From assembly GCA_964607515.1 (NCBI GenBank), contig CAZSKU010000003.1, positions 62,001 through 126,000 of the forward strand: a stretch of 64,000 nucleotides of DNA, in the 5' to 3' direction. A program made the position numbers and the translations under genes. Each line of letters begins with the position of its first letter. Position 1 is the stretch's first letter. Below the pieces are notes generated by a model. The model saw only the letters and a program-made list of their open reading frames with translations. It ran no database searches and was not told where the DNA came from. Shown piece by piece: positions 9,327 through 18,266 of the stretch. Source of the stretch: UBA6080 sp964607515 (GTDB lineage: Bacteria; Fermentibacterota; Fermentibacteria; Fermentibacterales; JCC-6).

Positions 9327-9344
9327 TGTGAAACCGGTTTCACA
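9327..9344. promoter_or_regulatory. Perfect 18-bp palindrome TGTGAAACCGGTTTCACA
   Basis: A perfect inverted repeat with a central CG spans the last codons of dprA and the start of the pilin operon's upstream region. The TGAAAnCGnTTTCA core matches the general form of LacI/GalR-family operators, and the TGTGA/TCACA arms also match the CRP pattern. It is placed to regulate the pilin operon. The binding protein is unknown and no LacI or CRP gene is visible in this window. Confidence 0.55.
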
Positions 9345-10338
9345 CCCTGGGGGACACGAACAGTCCCCCGGGCCTCCTGACCGCCAGACCCCTGATTTCC
9401 AGGTCCAGCAGCCTCGACCAGACGGTGGCCAGGTCCACCCCGAGCCTGGCCGCCAGTTCCCCGGGGGAAGCCTCCCCTTCCCGGAGCAGCTCCTCCAGGG
9501 GATCGTCCGGGGTATGCGGTCGTTGCGGGGCCGTCTCCATACCCATGGCCCGGAGCACGTCAGAAACCTCCAGGACCATTCCCGCCCCGTCACGAATGAG
9601 TCTGTTGCTCCCCACCGCCGAGGAGCGGGTGATTTCGCCGGGGACCGCCAGCACCTCACGACCCTGGTCCAGAGCGGTACCCACGGTGATCATGGTGCCG
9701 CTCTTCTCCCCGGCCTCCACCACCACCACCGCCCGGCTCAGGCCGCTGATGAGCCTGTTCCTCTCGGGAAAGGTGTGCCTGGCGGGAGCGGTTCCGGGCG
9801 GATATTCGCTGATCAGGCATCCGCTGGTTACAACCTTCTCGGACAGCCCTCGGTGCTCGGCGGGATAGATGACGTCCACTCCGCTGCCCAGCACCGCCGC
9901 TGTGATGCCGCCCCTGTCTAGCGCACCCCGGTGGGCCTCCGCGTCTATCCCTCTGGCCAGCCCGCTTACTACCGCCAACCCCGCGGCGGCCAGTTCCCCG
10001 GCCAGAGTTCCGGCCACCCTCCGGCCGTACATGGAACACCTTCTGGAACCTATCACCGCGACGCAGGGAGGCAGGTCGCCCGGGGCGATGCAGCCCTGGA
10101 AGAAGAGGGCCGCCGGAGGGTCGGGAATGGAAGCCAGAGGTTCAGGATAGTGGTCGGCCCCGAACCATGTGCACCCTATGGAAAGCCTGCCGCAGGTTTC
10201 CATGGCCTCTTCCATCCGTCGGGGGGAAGGTTCCGGCGCCATGGCGGCGGTTTCCATGAGCCCCCGGCCGGACAGAAGCCGCCGGAGTTCACCCCGGTTC
10301 CATGAGCCCCTTAGTACCAGTCTGAGCAGGGCCCTCAG
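9340..10338 (-). CDS. dprA: DNA-processing protein DprA/Smf
   Basis: Loads RecA on incoming single-stranded DNA during transformation. The Rossmann-like core shows GSRRCSMYGRR, SGLARGIDAEAH, FPERNRLISGLSRAVVVVEA and KSGTMIT, all DprA signatures; the C-terminus (about the last 65 residues) looks like the winged-helix domain. The first in-frame ATG is at 10257, but that would remove the N-terminal helical segment (LRALLRLVL...). The CTG at 10338 overlaps the obg stop as CTGA and restores a normal length of 332 aa, so I prefer it. If only ATG/GTG/TTG are allowed, the gene is 9340..10257. Adjacent pilin genes make a competence link plausible. Confidence 0.93.
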   Translation of the reverse strand: MRALLRLVLRGSWNRGELRRLLSGRGLMETAAMAPEPSPRRMEEAMETCGRLSIGCTWFGADHYPEPLASIPDPPAALFFQGCIAPGDLPPCVAVIGSRRCSMYGRRVAGTLAGELAAAGLAVVSGLARGIDAEAHRGALDRGGITAAVLGSGVDVIYPAEHRGLSEKVVTSGCLISEYPPGTAPARHTFPERNRLISGLSRAVVVVEAGEKSGTMITVGTALDQGREVLAVPGEITRSSAVGSNRLIRDGAGMVLEVSDVLRAMGMETAPQRPHTPDDPLEELLREGEASPGELAARLGVDLATVWSRLLDLEIRGLAVRRPGGLFVSPRV

Positions 10339-11327
10339 TTCCTGAGTTCCCTGACCATCTCCGCGAGACGTTTCAGAAATGCCTCCACCCCCTTCCCGGT
10401 GGCGGAAGAAAGGGCCAGGACGCCTTCCGGAAGGGTATCGAGAACCCCATGCAATTCTTCTTCCAACAGGAGGTCGCACTTAGACAGCACCGCAAGCCAG
10501 CGGGTGTCCTGAAACCCGCCGTACTCGAGAAGTTCAGCTTGAAGCGCCTCCAGCTGTTCCCGGGGGGACTTCTCGAGGTCCGGCGCCAGAACGAAAACCA
10601 GCAGCCTGTTCCTCTCGGCATGCCTCAGAAACCTGAACCCCAGGCCGATTCCCCTGGCGGCTCCTGAGATGAGCCCTGGAAGGTCAGCTATCACGAAGCT
10701 CTCACCGAAACCGGTCTTCACCACCCCCAGAGAGGGGTGCAGGGTGGTGAAAGGATAGTCGCCCACCTTGGGCCTGGCGGAACTCACGGTGCGTACCAGT
10801 GTTGACTTGCCGGCGTTGGGAAAACCCACCAGACCGGCGTCCGCCATGAGCTTCAGTTCCAGGCGTATCTGGCGTTCCTCCCCGGGTCTTCCCCTGGTGG
10901 CCTGCCTGGGGGTGCGGTTCCGGGAGGTGGCGAAGGAAGAGTTTCCCCTGCCCCGGGTTCCCCCCCGGACCGTAAGAAACCGCTCCCCCGGCGCTGTCAT
11001 GTCCGCCAGGAGTTCTCCGGTCCGGTGGTCGTACACCTGGGTTCCCGGGGGAATCCTCAGAACGAGGTCGCTTCCGCCGGCTCCGGTGCAGTCCGAGGAG
11101 CCCCCGGGCCGTCCGTCCTCCGCCCGGAAAAGGCTCCCCCCGATGAAGTCCGCCAGGGTGGAGAGCTTCTGGTCAACCTGCAGAAAAACGCTTCCCCCGT
11201 CGCCTCCGTCGCCTCCGGACGGCCCCCCCTTGGGAACCATGGCCTCCCGCCGGAAGGCCACCATTCCGTCGCCGCCCTTGCCCGCCCGGACCAGGATGAC
11301 GACTCTGTCGATGAAGCGGCCGTCCAC
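10335..11327 (-). CDS. obg: GTPase Obg/CgtA
   Basis: Ribosome-associated GTPase used in 50S assembly. A GTG start at 11327 gives VDGRFIDRVVILVRAGKGGD, matching the usual Obg N-terminus. Residues ~1-157 form the glycine-rich Obg fold (KGGPSGGDGGDGG, GGTRGRGN). The G domain has GFPNAGKST (G1), YPFTTLHP (G2), DLPG (G3) and SKCD in place of NKxD (G4). At 330 aa it stops after the G domain, without the variable C-terminal OCT domain. The start lies inside the open frame 20 bp after the TPR lipoprotein stop, and the gene's end overlaps dprA by CTGA. Confidence 0.95.
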   Translation of the reverse strand: MDGRFIDRVVILVRAGKGGDGMVAFRREAMVPKGGPSGGDGGDGGSVFLQVDQKLSTLADFIGGSLFRAEDGRPGGSSDCTGAGGSDLVLRIPPGTQVYDHRTGELLADMTAPGERFLTVRGGTRGRGNSSFATSRNRTPRQATRGRPGEERQIRLELKLMADAGLVGFPNAGKSTLVRTVSSARPKVGDYPFTTLHPSLGVVKTGFGESFVIADLPGLISGAARGIGLGFRFLRHAERNRLLVFVLAPDLEKSPREQLEALQAELLEYGGFQDTRWLAVLSKCDLLLEEELHGVLDTLPEGVLALSSATGKGVEAFLKRLAEMVRELRN

Positions 11328-11347
11328 GGCGATCCCGGCGGCGCGGC

Positions 11348-12916
11348 TTACTCGGAGTACCGCCGGACCCGGTCTATCTTCTCCTCGCACAATGTGATGG
11401 CGTTCCTTGCCGCCGCCACCATGTTCTGGGCCTGGGAGGCCCGATAACCGGTGACCTGGTTCAGGAAGCCGATTGCCGCGTTAAGATCGTTGATGGCCGC
11501 TTCCCAGGCGGGGATGTTGGCCTGGACAAGCTCCGAGACCTGGGCCTTGTTGACGCCGCTCTGGTAGTAGAAGGAGCCCACCATGTAGTTGGCGGTGGGA
11601 TCCCCGGGGTAGGCGTTCTGAAGCCTGTTGAAAACCCCCTGCATCGCCGACCTCTGGCCGCTGTCGCGGTAGACCGTGGCCAGGAGAAGGTATGCCTGCC
11701 GGTTGCCGGACGAACCGATGATACCCTCGAGCCTGTTCACCGCTGAGGAGGTGCGCCCTGCCTTCGCCTCAAGCTGCGCCACGTACAGGGCGGTCTGATC
11801 GTCGTAGCTGTTGTTCAGGACGATGACGGCGTTGTCCGCGGCCAAGCCGTATGCACCGGTCTCCTCCTGGGCCTTGGCCAGTCGCATCCTGATGTTGTCC
11901 CAGTCGGGCCGGACCTCCAGTATGGCCTCCATGTGAGGGATGGCGTGGACGTAGTCGCCGGTCTGGGCGTAGAGGAGCCCCAGAGCGTACCTGGCCTGGA
12001 GGTTCTGGGGATTGGCGGCCAGCGCCGACTCGAAGCTGGCCAGGGCCTGGTCAACCATACCCAGCCCGTTGAAGGCCGAGGCGAGCCCGGCGTAGGCCGA
12101 GGCGTTGTCGGGATCGGATTCTATGGCCTGTTCGAAGAAGGTCTTGGCGGTCTCGTACTGCTGACGTCGAAGGGCGATTTCACCCAGACCCGCCAGGGCG
12201 TCGGAGTTGCCGGGCTGCTCCGCGAGTATGCCGTTGAAAAGGGTCTCCGCCTGGGGAAGGGAGTCAACCGCGGTCATCATGTAGATCCCGGCCAGGGCAA
12301 GCCTGGCCTCGGTGTGTGCCGGAACCACGTCCAGCACCTGTCTGTACGTCATGATGGCCATGGGCCAGTTCTCAACGCTGGCGTGGTAACGGGCCATGTT
12401 GAAGGTTTCCTCCACCCTGCCGCCGATCTGCTCACCGATGGCGTCCACCATGGCAGCCGCCAGTTCCTGCACCGGCCCGGTGTTCTTGGGCACCATGCTG
12501 GGAGCCGGGCTTATGGTGTTGCCGCTGGAGACAACCATGATGTTCCAGATGACCTGGTACTCGGTTCCCCCGGTGGGGGCCACGAACCCGAAGATCATCA
12601 GGTCTGCCCCCAGAGCATTGCCCGCCAGGGGAATGAACTCCGGGGGAACACCGTAACGGAAACCCGAGGGATCGAAACCGGCGTCCTCGAAGGCCCGGTT
12701 CAGGTCCCTGGCGGCCACTACGTTGTATTCCGAGTGTTCCTCCAGGGTAGAGCGGAGGAAGTCCTGAAGCTTCTCGCTGATCCATCTGGAATTGTCGTCG
12801 CTGCTTCCGAAGGGGATCACTCCCACGGTCGTTGAGCCGCCGGTTCCACTGGCAACCGCCGTGGAACAGGCCGTCACGAAGATGAAGAAGAAAAGCGCCG
12901 CGGTCAGCCTGGTCAT
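11348..12916 (-). CDS. TPR lipoprotein with CsgG/TolB-like N-terminal domain (522 aa)
   Basis: Start at 12916 with AGGAAGGA upstream; it overlaps the pgeF stop as ATGA. The N-terminus MTRLTAALFFFIFVTACS has a lipobox (VTAC), so the mature Cys should be lipidated. Residues ~30-170 (VGVIPFGSSDDNSRWISEKL, ALGADLMIFGFV) resemble the periplasmic nucleotide-binding-like fold of CsgG, LpoB and TolB N-terminal domains. From ~180 on there are about eight tetratricopeptide repeats (for example ALAGLGEIALRRQQYETAKT). Likely an envelope scaffold; I cannot name a partner. The last ~60 residues are helical and outside clear TPRs. Confidence 0.75.
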   Translation of the reverse strand: MTRLTAALFFFIFVTACSTAVASGTGGSTTVGVIPFGSSDDNSRWISEKLQDFLRSTLEEHSEYNVVAARDLNRAFEDAGFDPSGFRYGVPPEFIPLAGNALGADLMIFGFVAPTGGTEYQVIWNIMVVSSGNTISPAPSMVPKNTGPVQELAAAMVDAIGEQIGGRVEETFNMARYHASVENWPMAIMTYRQVLDVVPAHTEARLALAGIYMMTAVDSLPQAETLFNGILAEQPGNSDALAGLGEIALRRQQYETAKTFFEQAIESDPDNASAYAGLASAFNGLGMVDQALASFESALAANPQNLQARYALGLLYAQTGDYVHAIPHMEAILEVRPDWDNIRMRLAKAQEETGAYGLAADNAVIVLNNSYDDQTALYVAQLEAKAGRTSSAVNRLEGIIGSSGNRQAYLLLATVYRDSGQRSAMQGVFNRLQNAYPGDPTANYMVGSFYYQSGVNKAQVSELVQANIPAWEAAINDLNAAIGFLNQVTGYRASQAQNMVAAARNAITLCEEKIDRVRRYSE

Positions 12917-13560
12917 GACTGCATCCTTCCTGGGTTTTCGTAAGGGTCGGCTGTAATGGCTTTGAACTGAAAAATATCGTGCCTCATTCCATCCGGCGCA
13001 AGCCAGACACGGTTCCTTAGGAGGGTCCCGTTGCGTCTGTGGCTGTGGAATCCGGGGTCGCAGAGGGTGCACAGGTCCAGGGTGAACAACCGGGTCTCCG
13101 GGTGCACCTTGGACGCCGCTTCCAGCTTCAGGTCTAACCCGCCCCGGGGGTGCCCCTGCCGGGAGGCGAGCCTTCGAACCTCCTCCCCCACGCGGTAGCA
13201 GCCGGGGCAGATGCACGGCCCCAGAACCACCGCCCCGGGCGGGCCGCCTCCTGCGGCCAGAAGGGACTCGACGACCCCCCGGACAAGACCCCGCCATCCT
13301 GCATGGGCGCACCCGACCCTGTCGGACCATACCGCGAAAACCGGAAGACAGTCCGCGGTGAGAACCCCGGGGAACCTCCTTCCATCCGCCGGAAGAACCA
13401 TTCCGTCACCTTCGGAAAGGGCTTCCGGGGAATCCAGCACCCGGTTGCCGTGCACCTGGCTCAGGAACACCGCGCCGCCCGGAATCTCCCCGGACCGAGC
13501 GGACACTCCTCCGACGAACACCGTCCAACCTGTCCCCGGCACCCGGGCTCCAATAATCAT
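12913..13560 (-). CDS. pgeF: Purine nucleoside phosphorylase / laccase-domain protein (YfiH, PgeF)
   Basis: Family members (PF02578) act as purine nucleoside phosphorylase/adenosine deaminase and were earlier called multicopper polyphenol oxidase; in E. coli PgeF corrects peptidoglycan precursor errors. Visible signatures are SQVHGN, TADCLPV, HAGWRGL and GPCICPGCYRVGEEV, carrying the metal-binding His and Cys residues. The 215-aa length is slightly under the usual ~240. Its ATG overlaps the helicase stop (ATGA), and its stop overlaps the lipoprotein start (ATGA), so it is embedded in a coupled operon. Confidence 0.9.
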   Translation of the reverse strand: MIIGARVPGTGWTVFVGGVSARSGEIPGGAVFLSQVHGNRVLDSPEALSEGDGMVLPADGRRFPGVLTADCLPVFAVWSDRVGCAHAGWRGLVRGVVESLLAAGGGPPGAVVLGPCICPGCYRVGEEVRRLASRQGHPRGGLDLKLEAASKVHPETRLFTLDLCTLCDPGFHSHRRNGTLLRNRVWLAPDGMRHDIFQFKAITADPYENPGRMQS

Positions 13561-15434
13561 CCCTTCGCCTCCATGCCTGATACACCCGCACGGGCCGCGT
13601 GTTCCTCGGCGAAGGCGAAGGCGCCGCTCAATCCTGTCCTGCGGAACGGTGGAAGACTCTGCTGGAGAATCTTTCCGTAGCCAGATTCCAGCTTGCCGTC
13701 CAGAATGATCAGCACTCCGTGGTCCGAGGAGGACCTGATAAGCCTTCCCGCTCCCTGTCGAAGCCTGATCGCCGCCATCGGAAGCATCAGGGAGGTGAAG
13801 GAACTCTGGCCCCTGGCCTCCAGGTAATTCATCCTGGCCCTCATCAGGGGATGGCCCGGGGATGGGAAGGGTATCCTGTCTATCACCAGCCCCTGGAGAA
13901 GGTCGCCGGCCAGGTCTATCCCCTCCCAGAAGCTCCCTGTCCCCAGTATCACCGCCTCGGGGTTCTCCCGGAAGCTGTCCAGGATGGCGCTTCGTGACAT
14001 CGTTCCCTGGGCCATCACCCTGATTCCCGGCACCGGCCTGCTTAGAGCAGCGGCCAGGGCCAGTTCCAGGTTCCTGTAGCTTGTGAACAGGGCCATGGTC
14101 CTGCCTCTGTATATGGAGGCCAGCCTGGAAGCCACCTTCCACGCGTACTCGGAAAGGGCCTTGTGGTCGTCCCTGGGGGGAAGATCCTCGGGAATGGCAA
14201 GGACCGCCTGGGATGGGTAGTCGAAGGGGCTCGGGAAAATCTCCTGCATGGTTTCCGGCGGCACTCCCAGCCTTTCGGAATAGTAGTCGAAATTCCCTGC
14301 AACTGAGAGCGTGGCGCTGGTGAGTACCGAACCGGGAAACGAACCCCACACCAGAGCGGAAAGGACCCCGCCCGGCTCGAGGGGAACGCCCCGGAGTATC
14401 TGGTGCCTGCCAGTCTTCTCCGTGAAGACGCACCAGTCCGACCCTTCCATCTCCGCCATACGTCGGGCCGCCTGGGCGATGGTCAGGGCGGCCTGGGCGC
14501 CTCCGGCGGTGTCCTCCCGGCCGGAGAGGCTTTCGCCCAGAGCCGAGCATATATTCATCAGGCCGTCGAACTCCTGCAGCATCGCCGCCAAAGGGTACTC
14601 CTCAAGGCCGGCGCCCGCCCCGGTGATTGTCTCGATGATGGAGGCGGCTGTCCTGACCCGGGCCAGGAGCTCCTCCTTCCTCTCGTGTGGCAGAGAGCTT
14701 CCCGCCACGGCGTCTATCACCGGGTCAAGCATGGGCTGGGAGAGGGTGTCGCCCAGACACTGACCCGCCGCCTCGGGAAGCTGGTGGGCCTCGTCCACCA
14801 CCAGGAGTCCCGCCTCGGGCACCAGGTCCCCGGCGGCAAGGCCGCAGAGAAGGAGGTGATGGTTCACCACCAGCACCGAGGCCTTCCTGGCCTCGCTCCT
14901 GGCCCGGAAATAGAAGCACTCCTGGAACATCGGGCACATCGTTCCCAGACAGTCCAGCACGTCTCCGGCCATCCGGGGTCTCAGATCCGGGGGGATCTCC
15001 AAGGGCGCGCCCCCGAGATCTCCGTCGGGGGTGTCCCGGGCCCACGTCCGGAACCACTCCGGCACCCTTTCTCCGGGCAGGGCCGTCTTCCTTCTGCAGA
15101 GGTAGTTCCCTCTGCCCTTCAGCAACGCCGCCTCCACACTGACGCCGGCGATTTCAGCCGCAGCCGGTATGTCCTTCTCCAGAAGCTGGTCCTGCAGGGC
15201 GATGGTGGCGGTGGAAACGACGCATTTCCTACCGGACATCACCGCCGGGACCAGGTATGCAAGGCTCTTGCCCACCCCGGTGCCCGCCTCGAGCATGGCG
15301 ACTCCGCCCCATTCGGCTATCGAAGCCACCCTGGCGGCCATCTCCACCTGGGAAATCCTCCGGACGTACCCGGGAAGCGCCCGGATCACTCCGGGTCCTT
15401 CGAAGGCATCCAGAACGCTTTCGGAAAGGTTCAA
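13557..15434 (-). CDS. dinG: DinG/XPD-type iron-sulfur DNA helicase
   Basis: Superfamily 2 5'-3' helicase. Walker A is EAGTGVGKS (about residue 52) and the DEAH box is in VVDEAHQLPEAA. Between them are four Cys (YLCRRK, LDCLG, MCPM, QECFY), the pattern that binds the 4Fe-4S cluster of XPD/DinG enzymes. The C-terminal half has GTGSFWEGIDLAG and GAGRLIRSS (motif VI). Length 625 aa fits YoaA/DinG. The start is TTG at 15434, overlapping the recJ stop as TTGA, with GGAG just upstream. Neighbouring recJ suggests a repair or recombination operon. The dinG versus yoaA assignment is not certain. Confidence 0.9.
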   Translation of the reverse strand: MNLSESVLDAFEGPGVIRALPGYVRRISQVEMAARVASIAEWGGVAMLEAGTGVGKSLAYLVPAVMSGRKCVVSTATIALQDQLLEKDIPAAAEIAGVSVEAALLKGRGNYLCRRKTALPGERVPEWFRTWARDTPDGDLGGAPLEIPPDLRPRMAGDVLDCLGTMCPMFQECFYFRARSEARKASVLVVNHHLLLCGLAAGDLVPEAGLLVVDEAHQLPEAAGQCLGDTLSQPMLDPVIDAVAGSSLPHERKEELLARVRTAASIIETITGAGAGLEEYPLAAMLQEFDGLMNICSALGESLSGREDTAGGAQAALTIAQAARRMAEMEGSDWCVFTEKTGRHQILRGVPLEPGGVLSALVWGSFPGSVLTSATLSVAGNFDYYSERLGVPPETMQEIFPSPFDYPSQAVLAIPEDLPPRDDHKALSEYAWKVASRLASIYRGRTMALFTSYRNLELALAAALSRPVPGIRVMAQGTMSRSAILDSFRENPEAVILGTGSFWEGIDLAGDLLQGLVIDRIPFPSPGHPLMRARMNYLEARGQSSFTSLMLPMAAIRLRQGAGRLIRSSSDHGVLIILDGKLESGYGKILQQSLPPFRRTGLSGAFAFAEEHAARAGVSGMEAKG

Positions 15435-17116
15435 GGAGCCGCTCCGGCCGCGGGACGCAGGTCCAGCAGGTGAAGCTGCACCGCGTCTCCTCCCCGGTAG
15501 GAATCCTCCCGGAGCATGAATGCCAGGTCCACGAGACGCTCGAATTCCGAAGACCGCTCGACCATGTGGAAGCCGATGGCGTTCCTGGCCTCCCCGTCCA
15601 CCATCAGGGTCATCTTCAGATGCCTGCCCCGGCCCACCACGTCCCGGGCGACCGCGTAGACGTTCCTGGCTATCCAGACCGGCTCGGGATTACCCGGGCC
15701 GAAGGGCTCCATCATGGCGATGCCCCTCAGGGTCTCGGCGCTGCACTCGGTTCCCAGCAGCCTGCCGTCTATCTGCAGCAGCGGTCTGGAAGCCTCCCGG
15801 CCGTTCTCAGGAGCCGTCCTGTGCTCCATGAACTCCCTGAAGGGCTCCAGTTTTTCCCGTTCCATGGAGAGTCCCGCGGCCACGCTGTGCCCCCCGCATC
15901 GGGTCAGAAGCCCTCTTTCCAGGGCCTCCTGAAGGATGTCGTGGATTGGGACGCTGTCAGGCGACCTGGCGCTGCCCCGCCCGTGGCCGTCCCGGCGGAA
16001 GGACACCAGCACCACGGGAACCGCGAGCTCCTCCACCAGTCTGCTGGCTGCGATTCCCAGAACCCCCGGGTGCCATGAATCGCTTCCCAGAACCACGCAG
16101 GAGCCTTCTCCCGCCCGGCTCCTGGCATCGCCGAAGACGCCGGCGTCCAGCTCCCTTCTCAAGGAGTTGCACTCCTCCAGCCGGTCCGCCAGTTCGGATG
16201 CCTCCCGGGGATCTTCGGTGAGCAGAAGCCGCACCGCAAGGTCCGCGTGGCTGACTCTTCCGGCGGAGTTCAGCCTCGGGCCGATGACGTAGGACAGGTC
16301 CCTGGCCCGGACCGCCTCCCGGGATACTCCGGCCCTCTTCATCAGCGCCGCGACCCCGGTCGAGGGGGCGTTCCTGAGCACCGAGAGCCCCCGGTTCATG
16401 AGTATCCTGTTGTCCCCCAACAGGTCCACTACGTCGCAGGCGGTTCCTATGGCGCACAGGTCCGGCTCCAGTTCCGGGATGGCGCCGCGGCCGAGCTTTT
16501 CGGCGGCCCCCCGAAGGACCATCAGAACCACCCCGGCCCCGGAGAGACGCCTCCATGGGGCGCCGTCCTCTCCATCAACCTCAGGGTCCACCACCGCCTC
16601 GGCGTTCGGAAGCGACGGCCCGGGAAGGTGATGATCGGTGACCACCACTGCGATCCCCCCCCGGCGGAGACGATCCACCGGTTCTACCGCGCCGATGCCG
16701 CAGTCCACGGTGAGGAACAGGCCGTACCCCTCGGAGAGGGCCTTCTCCGTTCCGGCGTCACCGATGCCGTAACCCTCGTTGAATCTGCAGGGAATGTGCC
16801 AGTCGGCCGGGGTCCCCAGGGCCCGGAGCACCCTCACCGCAGTGGCGGCCGCGGTTATCCCGTCGGCGTCGAAATCGCCGTGGACCAGCACTTTGTCGCC
16901 CCGGCGCACCGCCCCTGCCAGAACCTCCGCCGCCCGGTCGGCCCCCGGAAGACTTCCCCATGGAGAGAGTTTGTCCCATTCCGGGGAGAGGAACGACGCC
17001 GCGGACCCCGGCGAGAATCCCCGCCTGGCCAGCACCGCCGCCACCGGGGCCGGAACCCCTGCTATCCCCGTGGATTCGGTATCCACAGATGATCTGGGAA
17101 CCCACCTGTATTTCAA
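15431..17116 (-). CDS. recJ: Single-stranded-DNA exonuclease RecJ
   Basis: 5'-3' ssDNA exonuclease of recombination and mismatch repair. DHH-family motifs are all present: DFDADGITAA, TVDCGIG, VTDHHLPG and, near the C-terminus, CGGHSVAAGLSM (DHHA1). An OB-like C-terminal domain follows. At 561 aa it is full length. The start is TTG at 17116; GAGG lies 8 nt upstream. It begins just downstream of rnpB on the same strand and overlaps the helicase by 4 nt. Confidence 0.93.
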   Translation of the reverse strand: MKYRWVPRSSVDTESTGIAGVPAPVAAVLARRGFSPGSAASFLSPEWDKLSPWGSLPGADRAAEVLAGAVRRGDKVLVHGDFDADGITAAATAVRVLRALGTPADWHIPCRFNEGYGIGDAGTEKALSEGYGLFLTVDCGIGAVEPVDRLRRGGIAVVVTDHHLPGPSLPNAEAVVDPEVDGEDGAPWRRLSGAGVVLMVLRGAAEKLGRGAIPELEPDLCAIGTACDVVDLLGDNRILMNRGLSVLRNAPSTGVAALMKRAGVSREAVRARDLSYVIGPRLNSAGRVSHADLAVRLLLTEDPREASELADRLEECNSLRRELDAGVFGDARSRAGEGSCVVLGSDSWHPGVLGIAASRLVEELAVPVVLVSFRRDGHGRGSARSPDSVPIHDILQEALERGLLTRCGGHSVAAGLSMEREKLEPFREFMEHRTAPENGREASRPLLQIDGRLLGTECSAETLRGIAMMEPFGPGNPEPVWIARNVYAVARDVVGRGRHLKMTLMVDGEARNAIGFHMVERSSEFERLVDLAFMLREDSYRGGDAVQLHLLDLRPAAGAAP

Positions 17117-17129
17117 AAAAACCTCACGG

Positions 17130-17429
17130 TGTCCGGGCCGGGCTGTAAGCCGGGTTCTGTACCGCTTTCGCGGCGGCGGCCATCCGTCTTAGCGACCAAC
17201 CCGGAGGTCCAGGAGGACGGGCCGCCCTCCAGCCCTTGCGGGCTTCCCTCGCTATTTGGCCTTGCACCGGACGGGGTTTGCCCCTTTTCACCCTCCCCTC
17301 GGGGAGTCATCGTCTCTGTGGCACTTTCCGCGCGTTGCCGCGCCGGGGGGTTTCCCCCCGCGTCCCGCCCTGCGGAGCCCGGACTTTCCTCTCCCGTTGA
17401 GGGAGCGACCGCCCGCCCGGCCCGGACAG
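17130..17429 (-). ncRNA. rnpB: RNase P RNA
   Basis: The minus strand carries the universal RNase P core: GAGAGGAAAGTCCGGGCTCC near the 5' end (17379..17398 region), the GGTGCAAGGCCAAATAGCGA segment in the middle, and ACAGAACCCGGCTTA near the 3' end. The termini form a perfect 14-bp P1 helix (TGTCCGGGCCGGGC at 17429..17416 with its complement at 17143..17130). The RNA is about 300 nt, shorter than most type A RNAs (350-400 nt). TAGAAT at 17439..17434 is a plausible -10 box. Confidence 0.95.
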
Positions 17430-17441
17430 TTCTATTCTAAC

Positions 17442-18167
17442 TCACCTGCCCCCGGACAGGGAGCTGTCCTCGGTCCATACCACGTACGATCCGCACATCG
17501 GACAGAGGAAGGTCCCGCCGCTCTTTATCTCCACGCCGTTCTGGGTCGGGACGTTGGTCAGGCAGCCTCCGCAGGCACCGGACTTGAGCCCCACCACTAT
17601 CTCGGGCCTGCCGGACTGTCTGGCCTGCTGATATTTCCTGTAATACCTCACGTCTATGGACGAGACCATGGCCTCCCGCTCAGCCTCCAGAGTCGAAAGC
17701 TCGGATTCCAGCTGCCCGGTCTTCTCCCCGAGCATCCCCCTCCTGGCTTCGTAGCGTTTCTCGTAGCGCTCCAGCTCCCGCCTGGCCTTATCCACCTCGG
17801 CCATGGCCTCCTCCTCGGCCTCCATGGATTCCAGGAGCGCCGTGTCCATGTCGTCCACCTTGCCCAGGGCGTAGTCAATCTGTTTCAGCATCGCCCGGTA
17901 CTCGTCGTTGGTCTTTATGCTCAGAAGCCTGGTGCGGTACTCCGCAACCTTGGCTCTGAGATCCTGCTGTTCCGATTTTAGGACGGCCTGCCTGGCCCGG
18001 CTGGATTCCACCGCCTCCTCGAAACCCTTGAACCGGAGCCTGTGCTCCTCTATCTCCCTCTGGTGAATCTGGAGCTCCCTGGGTATGGCCTCCAGATCGG
18101 CCTTCACCCGGTCGAGTCTCCTGTCGGTTTCCTGCAGGAGCAGGAGCCTCTTGATGGGTTCCTCCAT
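17442..18167 (-). CDS. Coiled-coil protein with C-terminal C4 zinc ribbon (CdsZ/DUF164 type)
   Basis: Residues ~1-170 are an almost continuous heptad-rich coiled coil (EEPIKRLLLLQETDRRLDRV onward). The last ~50 residues have CGGC and, after a gap, CPMC, forming a four-Cys zinc ribbon. This is the zf-RING_7/DUF164 family found in many bacteria and possibly nucleic-acid or ribosome associated; the specific role is not established for this protein. The motif NDEYRAMLKQI is typical of the family. GGAAGGACGGTGAG precedes the ATG. rnpB follows after 12 bp, so they may share transcription. Confidence 0.88.
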   Translation of the reverse strand: MEEPIKRLLLLQETDRRLDRVKADLEAIPRELQIHQREIEEHRLRFKGFEEAVESSRARQAVLKSEQQDLRAKVAEYRTRLLSIKTNDEYRAMLKQIDYALGKVDDMDTALLESMEAEEEAMAEVDKARRELERYEKRYEARRGMLGEKTGQLESELSTLEAEREAMVSSIDVRYYRKYQQARQSGRPEIVVGLKSGACGGCLTNVPTQNGVEIKSGGTFLCPMCGSYVVWTEDSSLSGGR

Positions 18168-18193
18168 CTCACCGTCCTTCCGCTAAAAGAGAA

Positions 18194-18215
18194 GGGGGCA
18201 CCCGAAGGTGCCCCC
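18194..18215 (-). terminator. Rho-independent terminator with UUCG loop
   Basis: On the minus strand GGGGGCACC-TTCG-GGTGCCCCC forms a perfect 9-bp stem with a UUCG tetraloop, followed by TTCTCTTTT. It is the second terminator behind the tRNA-Val/tRNA-CAU transcript and lies just upstream of the zinc-ribbon gene. Confidence 0.85.
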
Positions 18216-18237
18216 GCCGGGCCGTATTAAAAAGAAA

Positions 18238-18257
18238 GGGGCACCCGAGGGTGCCCC
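18238..18257 (-). terminator. Rho-independent terminator behind tRNA-Val
   Basis: Minus strand GGGGCACCC, 2-nt gap, GGGTGCCCC (effective loop 4), followed by TTTCTTTTTAATA. It begins 9 nt after the encoded CCA of tRNA-Val and shares the GGGGCACC arm with two other hairpins nearby. Confidence 0.85.
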
Positions 18258-18266
18258 CTGCAGGGC

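Noticed and set aside
12913..14550. Long upstream extension of pgeF into the helicase gene
   Set aside because: The extension is a wrong-frame reading of the helicase; the ATGA overlap start at 13560 fits the family.
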